A DNA stretch of 64,000 bases from Paenibacillus silviterrae (lineage in GTDB: Bacteria > Bacillota > Bacilli > Paenibacillales > NBRC-103111), in contig NZ_JASKUT010000001.1 in assembly GCF_030167925.1 (NCBI RefSeq), positions 4,796,501-4,860,500 on the forward strand. The letters are read 5' to 3'. Both the position numbers and the translations under genes were made by a program. The notes beneath the pieces are model-generated. The model saw nothing but the letters and a program-made list of their open reading frames with translations. It searched no databases and had not been told where the DNA came from. Numbering within the stretch: the first letter of the stretch is position 1; every line of letters starts with the position of its first letter. This document shows, piece after piece, positions 32,601 to 41,118 of the stretch.

Positions 32601-33344
32601 ATGATCAGGCGAAGATGGAGAAGCCGTCCCACCGGCAAAGCCAGACTGAAACGAAACCTGCTTATCATTCTCGTAATCCTGCTGCTGTTCCTCATTCAGG
32701 GCTACGTATATGTGGATACACATCTGAAGGGGCCGCTGATGAGCTTGGCGAAGGTACGCATTAAGCAAATGGCGACGGAGGCCATCAATAGCGCGATCAG
32801 CGAACGGGTGTCGGAGACGACCAATTTCGAAAAGCTGATCGACTGGCGGTCGGACAAGAATGGGAAGGTCACCGGTTTCTCGCTGAATTACGGTGAGCAT
32901 ATGAAGATTACTTCGGAAACGGTTCGGACTGTAGAGCAAAAGCTGAAGGCGCTAGAATCGGTACCGGAGCACATCCCGCTAGGGCAAGCGATGAGCAGCC
33001 CGATCCTCGCTTCCTTCGGGCCGGACATTCCGATTAAGCTGACGCCTGCCGGCGCCGCGAAGGTAGAGCTGAATACACGGTATCAGAATGCCGGCATCAA
33101 TATGATCCTCGTGGAGGTTTATATTCGGATTACCGTGGAGCTGACGATCATCATTCCGTTCGATACCGTTCCGGAGGTAGTACAAACCGAATTGCCGATT
33201 TCGTACTCGCTTGTGGTAGGGGACGTCCCGACTTATTATTTCGACGGCAAGGGCAATCCGGTCGGCCAGTCGAATCCGCTGCCCCCGGGCATATCGCTGC
33301 CGAATCTGAGTCTCACGGCTCCTACGGGCAAGGAAGCCAAATAA
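32601..33344 (+). CDS. yunB: Sporulation protein YunB
   Basis: This 247-residue protein has one N-terminal membrane helix (NLLIILVILLLFLIQGYVYV). Conserved YunB sequence follows: RIKQMATEAINSAI, FSLNYGEHMKITS, LGQAMSSPILASFGPDIPIK, and INMILVEVYIRITVELTIII. YunB is under sigma-E control in B. subtilis and needed for normal spore formation; the family is related to the stage II/III channel components in general shape. ATG 32601 follows GAGGGGGGAG; the open frame reaches 32562. As in B. subtilis, the lytH-like gene is its neighbour, here convergent. Confidence 0.93.
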   Translation: MIRRRWRSRPTGKARLKRNLLIILVILLLFLIQGYVYVDTHLKGPLMSLAKVRIKQMATEAINSAISERVSETTNFEKLIDWRSDKNGKVTGFSLNYGEHMKITSETVRTVEQKLKALESVPEHIPLGQAMSSPILASFGPDIPIKLTPAGAAKVELNTRYQNAGINMILVEVYIRITVELTIIIPFDTVPEVVQTELPISYSLVVGDVPTYYFDGKGNPVGQSNPLPPGISLPNLSLTAPTGKEAK

Positions 33345-33381
33345 CCCGGAGTCCCTTCACAGAGGGGCTTCGGGTTATTCG
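33340..33381. terminator. Bidirectional terminator between yunB and lytH-like gene
   Basis: AATAACCCGGAGTCCCT pairs with AGGGGCTTCGGGTTATT with one mismatch, separating the two convergent genes. Confidence 0.88.
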
Positions 33382-33383
33382 TT

Positions 33384-34481
33384 TCAACGCTTTTTGCTGC
33401 GCATTCGCCCCTCTTGCTCCAACTTGCGCATCCGCTCTTCGCGCTCCCACTTGCGAAGATGCGGGTACGGGTCGAAGGACCAGTCGGTGAGACCGTTATC
33501 CCTGTACAATCCGTAATGCAGATGCGGAGGGAATTTGCCGGAGGTACCTGGCTTGCCGTAGCCGGAGCTGCCGACCCAGCCGACCACCTGACCCGGGGCT
33601 ACGATATCACCTTCCTTAAGCCCCTTTTGAAAGCCGGAGAGATGAGCGTAGTAGTGATACACATTGTTAAGGTCACGAATTCCGATGCGCCAGCCCCCAT
33701 AGGGGTTCCAGCCTTTGATTTCCACCACGCCGTAAGCAGCGCTGCGTACCGGAACGCCATGGCCGGCGAACAAGTCGGTGCCCTCATGGATCCGGTAGCC
33801 GCCCCAGCCGCGGCTCGCTCCCCATGTGCTGCGATAGGAATAGTCGGCGCCAAGGGGCATGACGAAGCAGTGCTCGTGCAGGTCCAAGGTTTCGAACTTG
33901 GCGTAAATTTTGGCAAACTGCTGGATGCGTTCCACGCTTCTCGTATTCTGGTAGTACTCCCACAGCCCGATTCGCAGATCATCCTCTACGCTGCCGCGTT
34001 TGAGCAGGAACATCGCCATCGAGTACAGCCGGTCCAGATCGTTGTTCCGGTCAGCCAGATGATCCCCGGAACCGTCAAGACCGATTCCGCCGAACATGGC
34101 GATGCTCTTTTCATTCTGATCGTTGTAGTCCGGGTTCATCATACCGACCCATTGCAGCTCGGTGAAGCGGATGGCAATAAGTCCGTCCGGAGCGGCCGAT
34201 CGCTTCTTGGTCATGTTGATGGTTCGTTCGTACTGGTCTACAGCGGCTAAATAATACCAAGGGAGGCCGGTCAAGGCACTCACCTTCTCGAACATATCCT
34301 TTCGCTCGGTAAATATCGTTTTCATGCCGCCGTCATTCTTGACGGCTTTCGGTGCGGCGACATTGGCACTGACCTCTACAGAGGGAGCGGGCTGCTCTGC
34401 CCTTGCCTGAATTTCCGACGTACCAGACGCAATAGCGATGATCAGGGCAGCTGTAAGCGCTTGAGCGCGGCGTCCTTTCAC
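33384..34481 (-). CDS. lytH: M23 peptidase, LytH-type (spore cortex L-Ala-D-Glu endopeptidase family)
   Basis: This 365-residue exported protein has a signal peptide (LTAALIIAIASGTSEIQA). The C-terminal M23 domain has zinc ligands in YRIHEGTDLFA (HxxxD) and FPPHLHYGLYR (HxH). The N-terminal part carries a helical domain of about 150 residues (ITFTERKD to KIYAKFETLD), as in YunA/LytH. LytH trims the peptide side chains to single L-Ala in spore cortex. The convergent yunB neighbour supports the assignment. The end has a highly charged tail (REERMRKLEQEGRMRSKKR). Confidence 0.88.
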   Translation of the reverse strand: MKGRRAQALTAALIIAIASGTSEIQARAEQPAPSVEVSANVAAPKAVKNDGGMKTIFTERKDMFEKVSALTGLPWYYLAAVDQYERTINMTKKRSAAPDGLIAIRFTELQWVGMMNPDYNDQNEKSIAMFGGIGLDGSGDHLADRNNDLDRLYSMAMFLLKRGSVEDDLRIGLWEYYQNTRSVERIQQFAKIYAKFETLDLHEHCFVMPLGADYSYRSTWGASRGWGGYRIHEGTDLFAGHGVPVRSAAYGVVEIKGWNPYGGWRIGIRDLNNVYHYYAHLSGFQKGLKEGDIVAPGQVVGWVGSSGYGKPGTSGKFPPHLHYGLYRDNGLTDWSFDPYPHLRKWEREERMRKLEQEGRMRSKKR

Positions 34482-34619
34482 TATAGTTTCCTCCTTTGGA
34501 AAACATCTGCGTTAGCCGAAATAGTAATCATAGGTTGCGCTAGGCGCTGCCTTTTTATCCCGCCGCCTTTTTGGTATAATCGAACGAAATCAAGGCGCGG
34601 CTGAGGGGAGGGATGGCTT

Positions 34620-35111
34620 GTGAGCTTTCAGCACAGGGAAGAGCATATTGACGATCACATGCTGATGATTCAGGCGAATATCGATGACATGAATCCGGAG
34701 CTTTGCTCCTATATCGGAGAGCTTCTTTTTGAACAGGGGGCCAACGATGTGTTCTGGATTCCGATTATTATGAAAAAAGGGCGTCCCGGCGTAATGCTCA
34801 ATGTTCTGGTAGCGGAGGCGGAGCTGGAACGGATGGAGGAAATTATTTTTCGCGAGACCACCACAATCGGTTTGCGGTATTTGCGGGCTTCGTGCCATCG
34901 TTTGGGAAGGGATTTCCACCGGGTGGACACGCAGTGGGGGCCTGTCAGTGTGAAGGCCGGCTACCACCGGGGGAAGCTGGTGCAGTTTGCGCCGGAGTTC
35001 AAGGAGTGCGAGCAGGTAGCCAAGCAGTATGGTGTTCCGTTGAAGCTGGTGTATGACGAGGTGCGGAGGCGATTTCTCAGTGAGCAGACAAAAGAACCGT
35101 TCGGGCCATAA
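34620..35111 (+). CDS. LarC C-terminal domain (LarC2-like), encoded as a separate gene
   Basis: This 163-residue protein matches the C-terminal (CTP-binding) part of the nickel-pincer cofactor metal-insertion protein LarC. Its beginning IQANIDDMNPELCSYIGELL, NDVFWIPIIMKKGRPGVML and the later IIFRETTTIGLRYL are typical. It has no LarC1 domain in frame. LarC1 is encoded on the opposite strand immediately downstream (35134-36156), so the two halves converge. Start is GTG 34620 behind GGGAGGG, and a -10-like TATAAT is at 34575-34580. In Lactobacillus plantarum, larC1 and larC2 are fused by frameshifting; here that is impossible and the halves must be separate proteins. Confidence 0.85.
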   Translation: MSFQHREEHIDDHMLMIQANIDDMNPELCSYIGELLFEQGANDVFWIPIIMKKGRPGVMLNVLVAEAELERMEEIIFRETTTIGLRYLRASCHRLGRDFHRVDTQWGPVSVKAGYHRGKLVQFAPEFKECEQVAKQYGVPLKLVYDEVRRRFLSEQTKEPFGP

Positions 35112-35132
35112 AGGGGCTCGAACGGTTCTTTT
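35091..35132. terminator. Terminator between convergent larC halves
   Basis: AAAGAACCGTTCG (35091-35103) pairs with CGAACGGTTCTTT (35119-35131). The stem overlaps the last codons of the larC2-like gene. Confidence 0.85.
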
Positions 35133-35133
35133 A

Positions 35134-36156
35134 CTAACGGCAGAGGGTATCCTGCGGCTCTTCACTCGAGTGGGCAGGGGGGTGGTTATGGGAGTGCTTA
35201 TGCTCATGCTTATGATCCGCGTGATCGTGCTCATGGTGGTGCTCATGGTCGTGACCGTGTTCATGATGCTTGTGGTCATGAGTGTGATCATGGCTGTGAT
35301 CGTGCCCGTGACTGTGTCCATGATCTCCGTGATGATGATGGTGATCGTGTTCATGGTGATGATGATGGTGGCTATGGCTGTGTGCCAGCTCCTCATGGTG
35401 CACCTGCCATTTGTGCATATACGGATCCGATTCTCCTACTACGACCCTCAGCACGTTAGGCTGATTCGGCAAGTCACGGGTACCTGCGCCATAGCCGATC
35501 GAGTCGACGATCATCGGAGGCAGGCCGCGTGCGAACTCGTCCACCAGGCCGGATATGATTCCGGCGCCTGTCGGTGTCGTCATCTCCAGGGAATAAGAAG
35601 TCGGCACAATCGGCAGTCCGCGCATCATCTCAAGCGTTGCCGGGGCAGGCACCGGATAAATGCCATGATCGCAATGGACCGTTCCCGAGCCGAGCGGTAC
35701 AGGGGAGGAGTAAATTTTCTCGATGCCTAAGGAATCAATAGCCAGTGCTGCCCCAATGACATCCACGATGGAATCGATTGCCCCCACTTCGTGAAAATGA
35801 ACCCGCTCGACCGGAATATCGTGAATTTTTGCCTCGGAAATGGCGATCTTCTCGAAGATCGCAAGACTCAGCTTTACCGTACGCTCGGAAAACCCGGCTC
35901 GTGTAATGATATCCACGATCTCGGAATAATGCCGGTGATGCTTCGGCGGCGTGTGCGGGTCCAGCAATACATCCAGCTTCAAGGCTGAGATGCCGCGTTT
36001 GTTCACACGCTTCCATTCAAGAGCGAATGGTTCAATCTTGATTTTCTTCAATTCCTCTTCGATATAACTGCGATCCGCACCGGCATCGACCAACGCGCCA
36101 AGGGTCATATCCCCGCTAATACCGGAGAAGCAATCCAAGTATAAAATTTTCACCAA
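35134..36156 (-). CDS. larC: LarC N-terminal domain (LarC1) with long histidine-rich tail
   Basis: This 340-residue protein is the metal-delivering half of LarC, which inserts nickel into the pyridinium dithiodicarboxylate cofactor. The start MVKILYLDCFSGISGDMTLG is diagnostic, as are ERVHFHEVGAIDSIVDVIG and TPTGAGIISGLVDEFA. From about residue 250 there is a histidine-rich region (about 45 histidines mixed with Asp/Glu), a likely nickel store. The protein stops soon after it, exactly where LarC2 would begin. Six bases upstream lies larB. The LarC2 domain is supplied by the convergent gene at 34620. Confidence 0.9.
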   Translation of the reverse strand: MVKILYLDCFSGISGDMTLGALVDAGADRSYIEEELKKIKIEPFALEWKRVNKRGISALKLDVLLDPHTPPKHHRHYSEIVDIITRAGFSERTVKLSLAIFEKIAISEAKIHDIPVERVHFHEVGAIDSIVDVIGAALAIDSLGIEKIYSSPVPLGSGTVHCDHGIYPVPAPATLEMMRGLPIVPTSYSLEMTTPTGAGIISGLVDEFARGLPPMIVDSIGYGAGTRDLPNQPNVLRVVVGESDPYMHKWQVHHEELAHSHSHHHHHHEHDHHHHHGDHGHSHGHDHSHDHTHDHKHHEHGHDHEHHHEHDHADHKHEHKHSHNHPPAHSSEEPQDTLCR

Positions 36157-36162
36157 TTTTGC

Positions 36163-36966
36163 CTACCTCTCGCTTCTTTGGTTTTTATAAATCAGCGCTG
36201 CATTATAGCCCGCCCCGAAGCCGTTGTCGATGTTGACCACCGAAACGCCGGGAGCGCAGGAATTCAGCATGGCCAGCAAGGCCGCAATGCCGTTAAAGCT
36301 GGCTCCATAGCCTATACTGGTCGGCACGGCGATGACAGGCTTCGATACCAGCCCGCCCAGCACGCTGGTAAGGGCGCCTTCCATTCCTGCAGCGACCACG
36401 ACTACGGATGCTCCGCGGATTAAGGGCAGCCGCCGGAACAGACGGTGAATCCCGGCTACGCCGACATCGAATACCCGTTCGACACGGCAGCCCATGATCT
36501 CTGCCGTTATAGCGGCTTCCTCAGCGACCGGCACGTCCGACGTGCCTGCGCATACGACGGCGATATAGCCCTCGTTCGCGGCCGCAGCGCTCTTCCCGCT
36601 TGCGGATTGCCACGTCAACGCCCGTGCACTCTCATGATAGGCTGCCTCGGGAATTTGCTGCAGGATATGCTCGGCCTTATCCCGGCTGACCCGCGTGGCC
36701 AGCACCCGGTCCGTCTGCGCCATCAGCCTGGCGAAGATCGCAGCGATCTGCTCCGCGGTCTTTCCTTCGCCGAAGATGACCTCGGGAAAGCCGGTTCTCG
36801 CTGCCCGGTCTACGTCCAGCTGGGCATAGCCTAGAGAATCATCAATGCGCTGCCCCACGGCGGACGATGCTCCGGCCAGCTCCTCCAGCAGCTTTTTGGC
36901 ATCTTCTGTATCCATATCTCCGGATTGAACCAGCTGTAATATGCGCTCCATATTCATCATTGTCAC
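36163..36966 (-). CDS. larB: LarB, pyridinium biscarboxylic acid mononucleotide synthase
   Basis: This 267-residue enzyme carboxylates and hydrolyses nicotinic acid adenine dinucleotide in the first step of nickel-pincer cofactor synthesis. The N-terminus carries a small helical region. The C-terminal half resembles the PurE-like fold: VAVVCAGTSDVPVAEEAA, VVVVAAGMEGALTSVLGGL and SKPVIAVPTSIGYGASF, with VSVVNIDNGFGAGYNA at the end. It is immediately followed by larC1 in an operon. No larA or larE is in this window, so the cofactor-using enzyme must be elsewhere. Confidence 0.92.
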   Translation of the reverse strand: MTMMNMERILQLVQSGDMDTEDAKKLLEELAGASSAVGQRIDDSLGYAQLDVDRAARTGFPEVIFGEGKTAEQIAAIFARLMAQTDRVLATRVSRDKAEHILQQIPEAAYHESARALTWQSASGKSAAAANEGYIAVVCAGTSDVPVAEEAAITAEIMGCRVERVFDVGVAGIHRLFRRLPLIRGASVVVVAAGMEGALTSVLGGLVSKPVIAVPTSIGYGASFNGIAALLAMLNSCAPGVSVVNIDNGFGAGYNAALIYKNQRSER

Positions 36967-37067
36967 GATTCCTCCGAATCTTTATGCTTCAACGCAGGCT
37001 TCTTTTTCCAAAACATCCTTTTCAGTGTACCACATTTACAAAGGAAAGTGGATTGTTTACCTATTCG

Positions 37068-37076
37068 TGATATAAT
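37068..37076 (+). promoter_or_regulatory. Extended -10 promoter of lipA
   Basis: TGATATAAT (37068-37076) is an extended -10 element upstream of lipA; no good -35 box is present, which is acceptable for this class. TTG 115 bp downstream leads into the lipA leader. Confidence 0.55.
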
Positions 37077-37190
37077 AGCAAGTAAAATATATGAAAACCT
37101 GTGGGGGCGCCTTTCATGGAGGGGCGCTGCGATGCCGATGCAGGCTTTTCTTGTTTCAATCAGATCACCTTAGAAAGCGGGGGCATAAGG

Positions 37191-38063
37191 ATGGCGACGA
37201 GATCCATCGAACGGAAACCCGACTGGCTCAAGATCAAATTAACCACGGGTGAAAATTATAAAGAGCTTAAGCAAATGATGCGTACCAAGACGCTGCACAC
37301 CGTTTGCGAAGAGGCCAAGTGCCCTAACATACACGAATGCTGGGCCAACCGGACAGCAACCTTCATGATTCTTGGAGATATTTGCACGCGGGCCTGCCGT
37401 TTCTGTGCCGTAAAGTCGGGTCTCCCGACGGAGCTTGATCTGCAGGAGCCGGAGCGCGTAGCCGAAGCGGCGGAGCAGATGGGGCTTCGGCATGTCGTGG
37501 TGACCTCGGTCGCCCGGGATGACTTGCAGGACGGAGGCGCGTCCATTTTCGCCGAAACGATTCGAGCCATTCGCAAGCGATTGCCCTTCTCGGGGGTTGA
37601 GGTATTGATTCCCGACTTTATGGGGAATGAGGCTTCTTTGCGTATGGTTCTTGAGGCGAAGCCGGATATTTTGAACCACAACGTGGAAACGGTCGAACGG
37701 ATGTCCGACCGCGTACGCTCGAAGGCCAAGTACAGCCGCTCGCTGGAGCTGCTCCGGCGTTCCAAGGAAATCGCGCCGTCGATCCCTACCAAATCCAGCA
37801 TTATGCTGGGCGTAGGGGAAGAATGGCCGGAAATTTTGCAGACGATGGACGATCTGCGCGCGGTGGACTGCAATATTATGACGATCGGACAATATTTGCA
37901 GCCGACGCTGCAGCATTTGCCGGTAAAACAATTCTACACACCCGAACAATTCGCAGAGCTGAAGGAAGAGGGGATGAAACGAGGCTTCAGCCACGTGGAA
38001 TCCGGACCGCTGGTACGAAGCTCCTACCATGCCCATGAGCAGGTGGAATCGGCGAAAGGGTAG
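37191..38063 (+). CDS. lipA: Lipoyl synthase
   Basis: This 290-residue radical SAM enzyme inserts sulphur into octanoyl groups on lipoyl domains. The auxiliary cluster cysteines are Cys39, Cys44 and Cys50 (CEEAKCPNIHEC) and the radical SAM cluster Cys65, Cys69 and Cys72 (CTRACRFC). The terminal RSSY motif, here VRSSYHA, is present. An ATG at 37191 gives the normal N-terminus; the frame is open to 37101 without family similarity. In B. subtilis lipA (yutB) lies near yutD, as here. Octanoyl transferase genes are not in the window. Confidence 0.96.
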   Translation: MATRSIERKPDWLKIKLTTGENYKELKQMMRTKTLHTVCEEAKCPNIHECWANRTATFMILGDICTRACRFCAVKSGLPTELDLQEPERVAEAAEQMGLRHVVVTSVARDDLQDGGASIFAETIRAIRKRLPFSGVEVLIPDFMGNEASLRMVLEAKPDILNHNVETVERMSDRVRSKAKYSRSLELLRRSKEIAPSIPTKSSIMLGVGEEWPEILQTMDDLRAVDCNIMTIGQYLQPTLQHLPVKQFYTPEQFAELKEEGMKRGFSHVESGPLVRSSYHAHEQVESAKG

Positions 38064-38093
38064 ACGTACAAGGGGATAAAGGAGGCAAGCAGC

Positions 38094-38897
38094 TTGTTCC
38101 ATATTGCCAATCGAACCTATGAAGTGATCGTGGATCACAAGAACGGCTGGCGTCCCGAGGCTTTCCGTGACCGGTACAGCGAGGTGCTGGACCGCTATGA
38201 CTATATCGTCGGCGACTGGGGCTACAGCCAGCTAAGGCTTCGCGGATTCTTTAAGGACACCCATCCGAAGGCGACTCGTGAAACCACGATCGATACGCTT
38301 CAGGATTATTTGAACGAATATTGCAATTTCGGCTGTGCGTACTTCATCATTGAGCGGATCCCCGGCAAGAATCCGGACGGAACACCGGAGTTGTACGTCG
38401 AGGAGCCGGAAGAAGAGGAGTATGAGCCGCTTCCGCCTCCGCCGGTGAAGACCCATTCGCAGCCTCAGCAGCACGGCTCCCGCCAGCAAGGGCAGAAGCA
38501 GCAGGGGCAGGGCGGCGGACGGCCGCAGCACCAAGGGCCAAGGCATCATAAGGACCGTGGGCGGGACAAGGACCAGCAGGGCCAGTCCAGACACCCAGGG
38601 CGAGGCGAGCATCAAGCACGCGGTGAACAGCAGAGCCGCGGCGAGAACCAAGGCCATGTCCGCGGTGAGCATCAGGGGCAAGGACGTAGTGAGCATCAAG
38701 GCAGACAAGGCAGCCATGGACAAGGCCGGCAAGAGCAAGGGCAGGAGCACCGCCAAGGGCAACAAGGTCAGGGCCAAGGGAACCGCCCGCAGGGAGGACG
38801 CCCTGGAGGGTATCAGGGCCAGAACCGCAGCTCCTCCCGCAGCCACTCCAAGCCGAACCATCGCAATCAGGCGCCCGCGCCAACCCGCGAGCCATAA
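38094..38897 (+). CDS. yutD: YutD-family protein with long disordered Gln/Gly/Arg-rich tail
   Basis: Residues 1 to about 100 are a standard YutD (DUF1027) domain: YEVIVDHKNGWRPEAFRDRY, DRYDYIVGDWGYSQLRLRG and YLNEYCNFGCAYFIIERI. The remaining roughly 165 residues are low complexity: an acidic stretch (EEPEEEEYEP), prolines, then many GQ, RGE, HQG units. YutD in B. subtilis has only the first domain. The tail resembles RGG-type nucleic-acid-binding or condensate-forming regions, but its function is unknown. Start is TTG 38094 behind AAAGGAGG. The lipA-yutD order is conserved in Bacillales. Confidence 0.88.
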   Translation: MFHIANRTYEVIVDHKNGWRPEAFRDRYSEVLDRYDYIVGDWGYSQLRLRGFFKDTHPKATRETTIDTLQDYLNEYCNFGCAYFIIERIPGKNPDGTPELYVEEPEEEEYEPLPPPPVKTHSQPQQHGSRQQGQKQQGQGGGRPQHQGPRHHKDRGRDKDQQGQSRHPGRGEHQARGEQQSRGENQGHVRGEHQGQGRSEHQGRQGSHGQGRQEQGQEHRQGQQGQGQGNRPQGGRPGGYQGQNRSSSRSHSKPNHRNQAPAPTREP

Positions 38898-38973
38898 AGA
38901 AGAAGAAGCACCGAGCGATCGGTGCTTTTCCTTTGTGCACTAGACGATTCCCATCAGGAGGGAGAAGGACCGC

Positions 38974-39639
38974 ATGAACATACTAATCGTCGAGGATGAT
39001 CCCAGCATTCAGATGCTGCTTAGACTGAGCATGCAGGTCGAGGGCTATCACCCCATCGCCGCAAGTACCTGCGTAGAAGGCATTCAGCTCATTAGCAGTT
39101 CACCTGTAGATTTGATCATACTGGACCTGACGCTTCCCGACCGTTCGGGCTTCGAATTCCTCCAGCAGCTGCGCAGCATGCATCCTTTCATCCCGGTCAT
39201 TATTTTGACGGCCAAGAATGAAATGAATGACAAAATTCTTGGTTTTCAGCTGGGCGCTGACGACTATTTAACGAAGCCCTTCGAGACGCAAGAGCTCATC
39301 CTCCGAATACGTGCTGTTATGCGCCGGATGAAAACGGAAGCCGAGCCCCATACGATTAAGCTTGGCGTCCTTGAAATCAACAAGCCCTCACGCTCGTTGT
39401 CCGTTGCGGGCAACCCGATTAAAACGACGAGCAAGGAGTTTGATTTAATGTGGCTCCTGTGCAGCCATCCGAAAATGGTTTTTACCAGAGAGCAGCTTCT
39501 GGATCAGGTGTGGGGCTATGAATATTTCGGGCAGACCCGCTCGGTGGACATGCTCGTGAACCGCCTTCGGGAAAAGCTGAAACCGCATGATGAGCTGATT
39601 GCGACCGTTCATGGAACAGGATACAAACTGGAGGCGTGA
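38974..39639 (+). CDS. OmpR-family response regulator of the 39-47 kb operon
   Basis: This 221-residue regulator starts MNILIVEDDPSIQML. The phosphorylation site is Asp51 in LIILDLTLPDRSGFEF and the lysine is in DDYLTKPFETQEL. The winged-helix domain contains WGYEYFGQTRSVDMLVNRLREK and ends ATVHGTGYKLEA. The kinase gene begins 3 bp after its stop. A GTTACA pair at 11-bp spacing stands upstream of the next operon (41064-41080) and may be its binding site. Confidence 0.95.
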   Translation: MNILIVEDDPSIQMLLRLSMQVEGYHPIAASTCVEGIQLISSSPVDLIILDLTLPDRSGFEFLQQLRSMHPFIPVIILTAKNEMNDKILGFQLGADDYLTKPFETQELILRIRAVMRRMKTEAEPHTIKLGVLEINKPSRSLSVAGNPIKTTSKEFDLMWLLCSHPKMVFTREQLLDQVWGYEYFGQTRSVDMLVNRLREKLKPHDELIATVHGTGYKLEA

Positions 39640-39642
39640 GCA

Positions 39643-41058
39643 ATGAAATTGAGAAACAAGCTGTTCCTGCAGCACACGCTTACCATCTGCATGCTGCTTA
39701 CAGCCATGTACTTTATTATGAATTATATGATAACCAAAAGCATTATTGAAAGGGATACTCAAACGCTCAATCAATACTATGCTCTTCATAAGATCGAAGC
39801 TCTGAAAATCGTCAATGATAAGAAAATGAATATCAAGGATTTATTCTCCGGCTCCTATGCACCTCTAATCGCCTCTCATTTGGCATCGAATAACAATTTT
39901 CAGGTTCAATTGTTTTCGAACGATCAAACCATCGTCGGCAGCAGCATCGACAACTTCGATCTGCTGAAACGGGGGGACATTGAAGCCGCACTGCAGGGGC
40001 AGGTGGCTACCGTGATTACCGAAACGGAAACGTCCCGGTATTTTATTTATTCAGCTCCTTTTTGGTATCAGGGAACCATTGTAGGAGGGATACGGTACGT
40101 TCTGGATATGCAGCAGTACGTCCACATGCAGCAGCAGATGAAGTATTGGTTTGCCGGAGTAGCGGGCGTGTGCCTGGTTCTGTCGCTTTTATCAAGCTTT
40201 ACTTATTTCTCGTTGCTGCTTAAGCCGGTATATGAGCTAAAACAAGCCTTGAAGCTGGTTTCGATCGGAGTCTTCAGTAAAAAAATAAAAGTGAACAGCA
40301 AGGATGAAATTGCCGAGCTTGCCTCGGATTTCAATGAAATGTCGGACGCTTTGAATCAACATATTCGGCTTCTTAAGTATGAGCAAAACAAGCAGAAGGT
40401 TTTTTATGACAATATGACCCATGAGCTAAAAACACCGTTGACCTCCATCATCGGCTTCTCGGACTTAATAGAAAAGATGAATAAGCTTGAGGATGCCAGG
40501 ACCTGCAGCCAGTACATCCGCAAGGAAGGAACCCGGCTGTTGACGATGGTAGAGGAGCTGCTGGAAACTTCCCTGAAGGGGGAAGAAGCATGGAGAATCA
40601 ACCTGGAATTCGGAAACCTCGCAGAGGTTGTCTCTGATACCATTCGTATCCTTGAACCGACCATTCGTAAATCGGCATTGCAAATGAAGGTGGAGCTGAC
40701 CCCCTGTCTTGTTTGTCTGGATCCTGTAAGGACACAGCAGGTGCTCTTCAATATCATAGACAACGCTATCCAGCACAGCGACTGCCGACAGCTTCATGTG
40801 ACGGTAGAGGAATGGAACGGCAGCGGCCGGGTGTTGATCCGTGATAACGGAAAGGGTATCCCGATGGAAGAACAAAACACCCTATTTTTACCGGTTGACC
40901 AAAAGTCAAACCGTCCCATTACCCGCAGGTCCCATGGGCTCGGCCTACCGATCTGCAAGCAGCTTATCGAAATGCAAGGCGGCTCCATTCGTTTGACAAG
41001 TGAGGTGGAGCAGGGAACAGAAGTGGAGCTGATCTTCAGCAAACGGCTCCCGATATAA
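39643..41058 (+). CDS. Membrane sensor histidine kinase of the 39-47 kb operon
   Basis: This 471-residue kinase has membrane helices at about residues 12-30 and 168-190, with an extracytoplasmic sensor region of about 135 residues between (FQVQLFSNDQTIVGSSIDN). A HAMP segment follows. HisKA carries His260 in DNMTHELKTPLTS. The ATPase domain includes NIIDNAIQH and DNGKGI, and G2-like RRSHGLGLPI. The binding-protein genes downstream are membrane-anchored and could present ligands to it, as in other ABC-linked two-component systems. That link is inference from operon structure. Confidence 0.92.
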   Translation: MKLRNKLFLQHTLTICMLLTAMYFIMNYMITKSIIERDTQTLNQYYALHKIEALKIVNDKKMNIKDLFSGSYAPLIASHLASNNNFQVQLFSNDQTIVGSSIDNFDLLKRGDIEAALQGQVATVITETETSRYFIYSAPFWYQGTIVGGIRYVLDMQQYVHMQQQMKYWFAGVAGVCLVLSLLSSFTYFSLLLKPVYELKQALKLVSIGVFSKKIKVNSKDEIAELASDFNEMSDALNQHIRLLKYEQNKQKVFYDNMTHELKTPLTSIIGFSDLIEKMNKLEDARTCSQYIRKEGTRLLTMVEELLETSLKGEEAWRINLEFGNLAEVVSDTIRILEPTIRKSALQMKVELTPCLVCLDPVRTQQVLFNIIDNAIQHSDCRQLHVTVEEWNGSGRVLIRDNGKGIPMEEQNTLFLPVDQKSNRPITRRSHGLGLPICKQLIEMQGGSIRLTSEVEQGTEVELIFSKRLPI

Positions 41059-41063
41059 GCAGC

Positions 41064-41080
41064 GTTACAATATTGTTACA
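41064..41080 (+). promoter_or_regulatory. 11-bp direct repeat, candidate site for the local response regulator
   Basis: GTTACA at 41064-41069 and 41075-41080 gives GTTACAATATTGTTACA, a direct repeat with 11-bp period in the only sizeable gap ahead of the transporter genes. Such spacing is typical for OmpR/PhoB-type regulators. Confidence 0.5.
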
Positions 41081-41118
41081 TTTGGTTGATTTTATTGAGA
41101 TAAAAGGAGCGTAATGTA

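Noticed and set aside
35053..35730. Plus-strand open frame opposite larC1 rich in Val and Met
   Set aside because: It is the reverse reading of the histidine codons of the LarC1 tail (CAT/CAC read as ATG/GTG), a composition artefact.
38232..38943. Open frames on both strands overlapping the yutD tail
   Set aside because: They are shadows of the Gln/Gly/Arg-rich low-complexity coding region.
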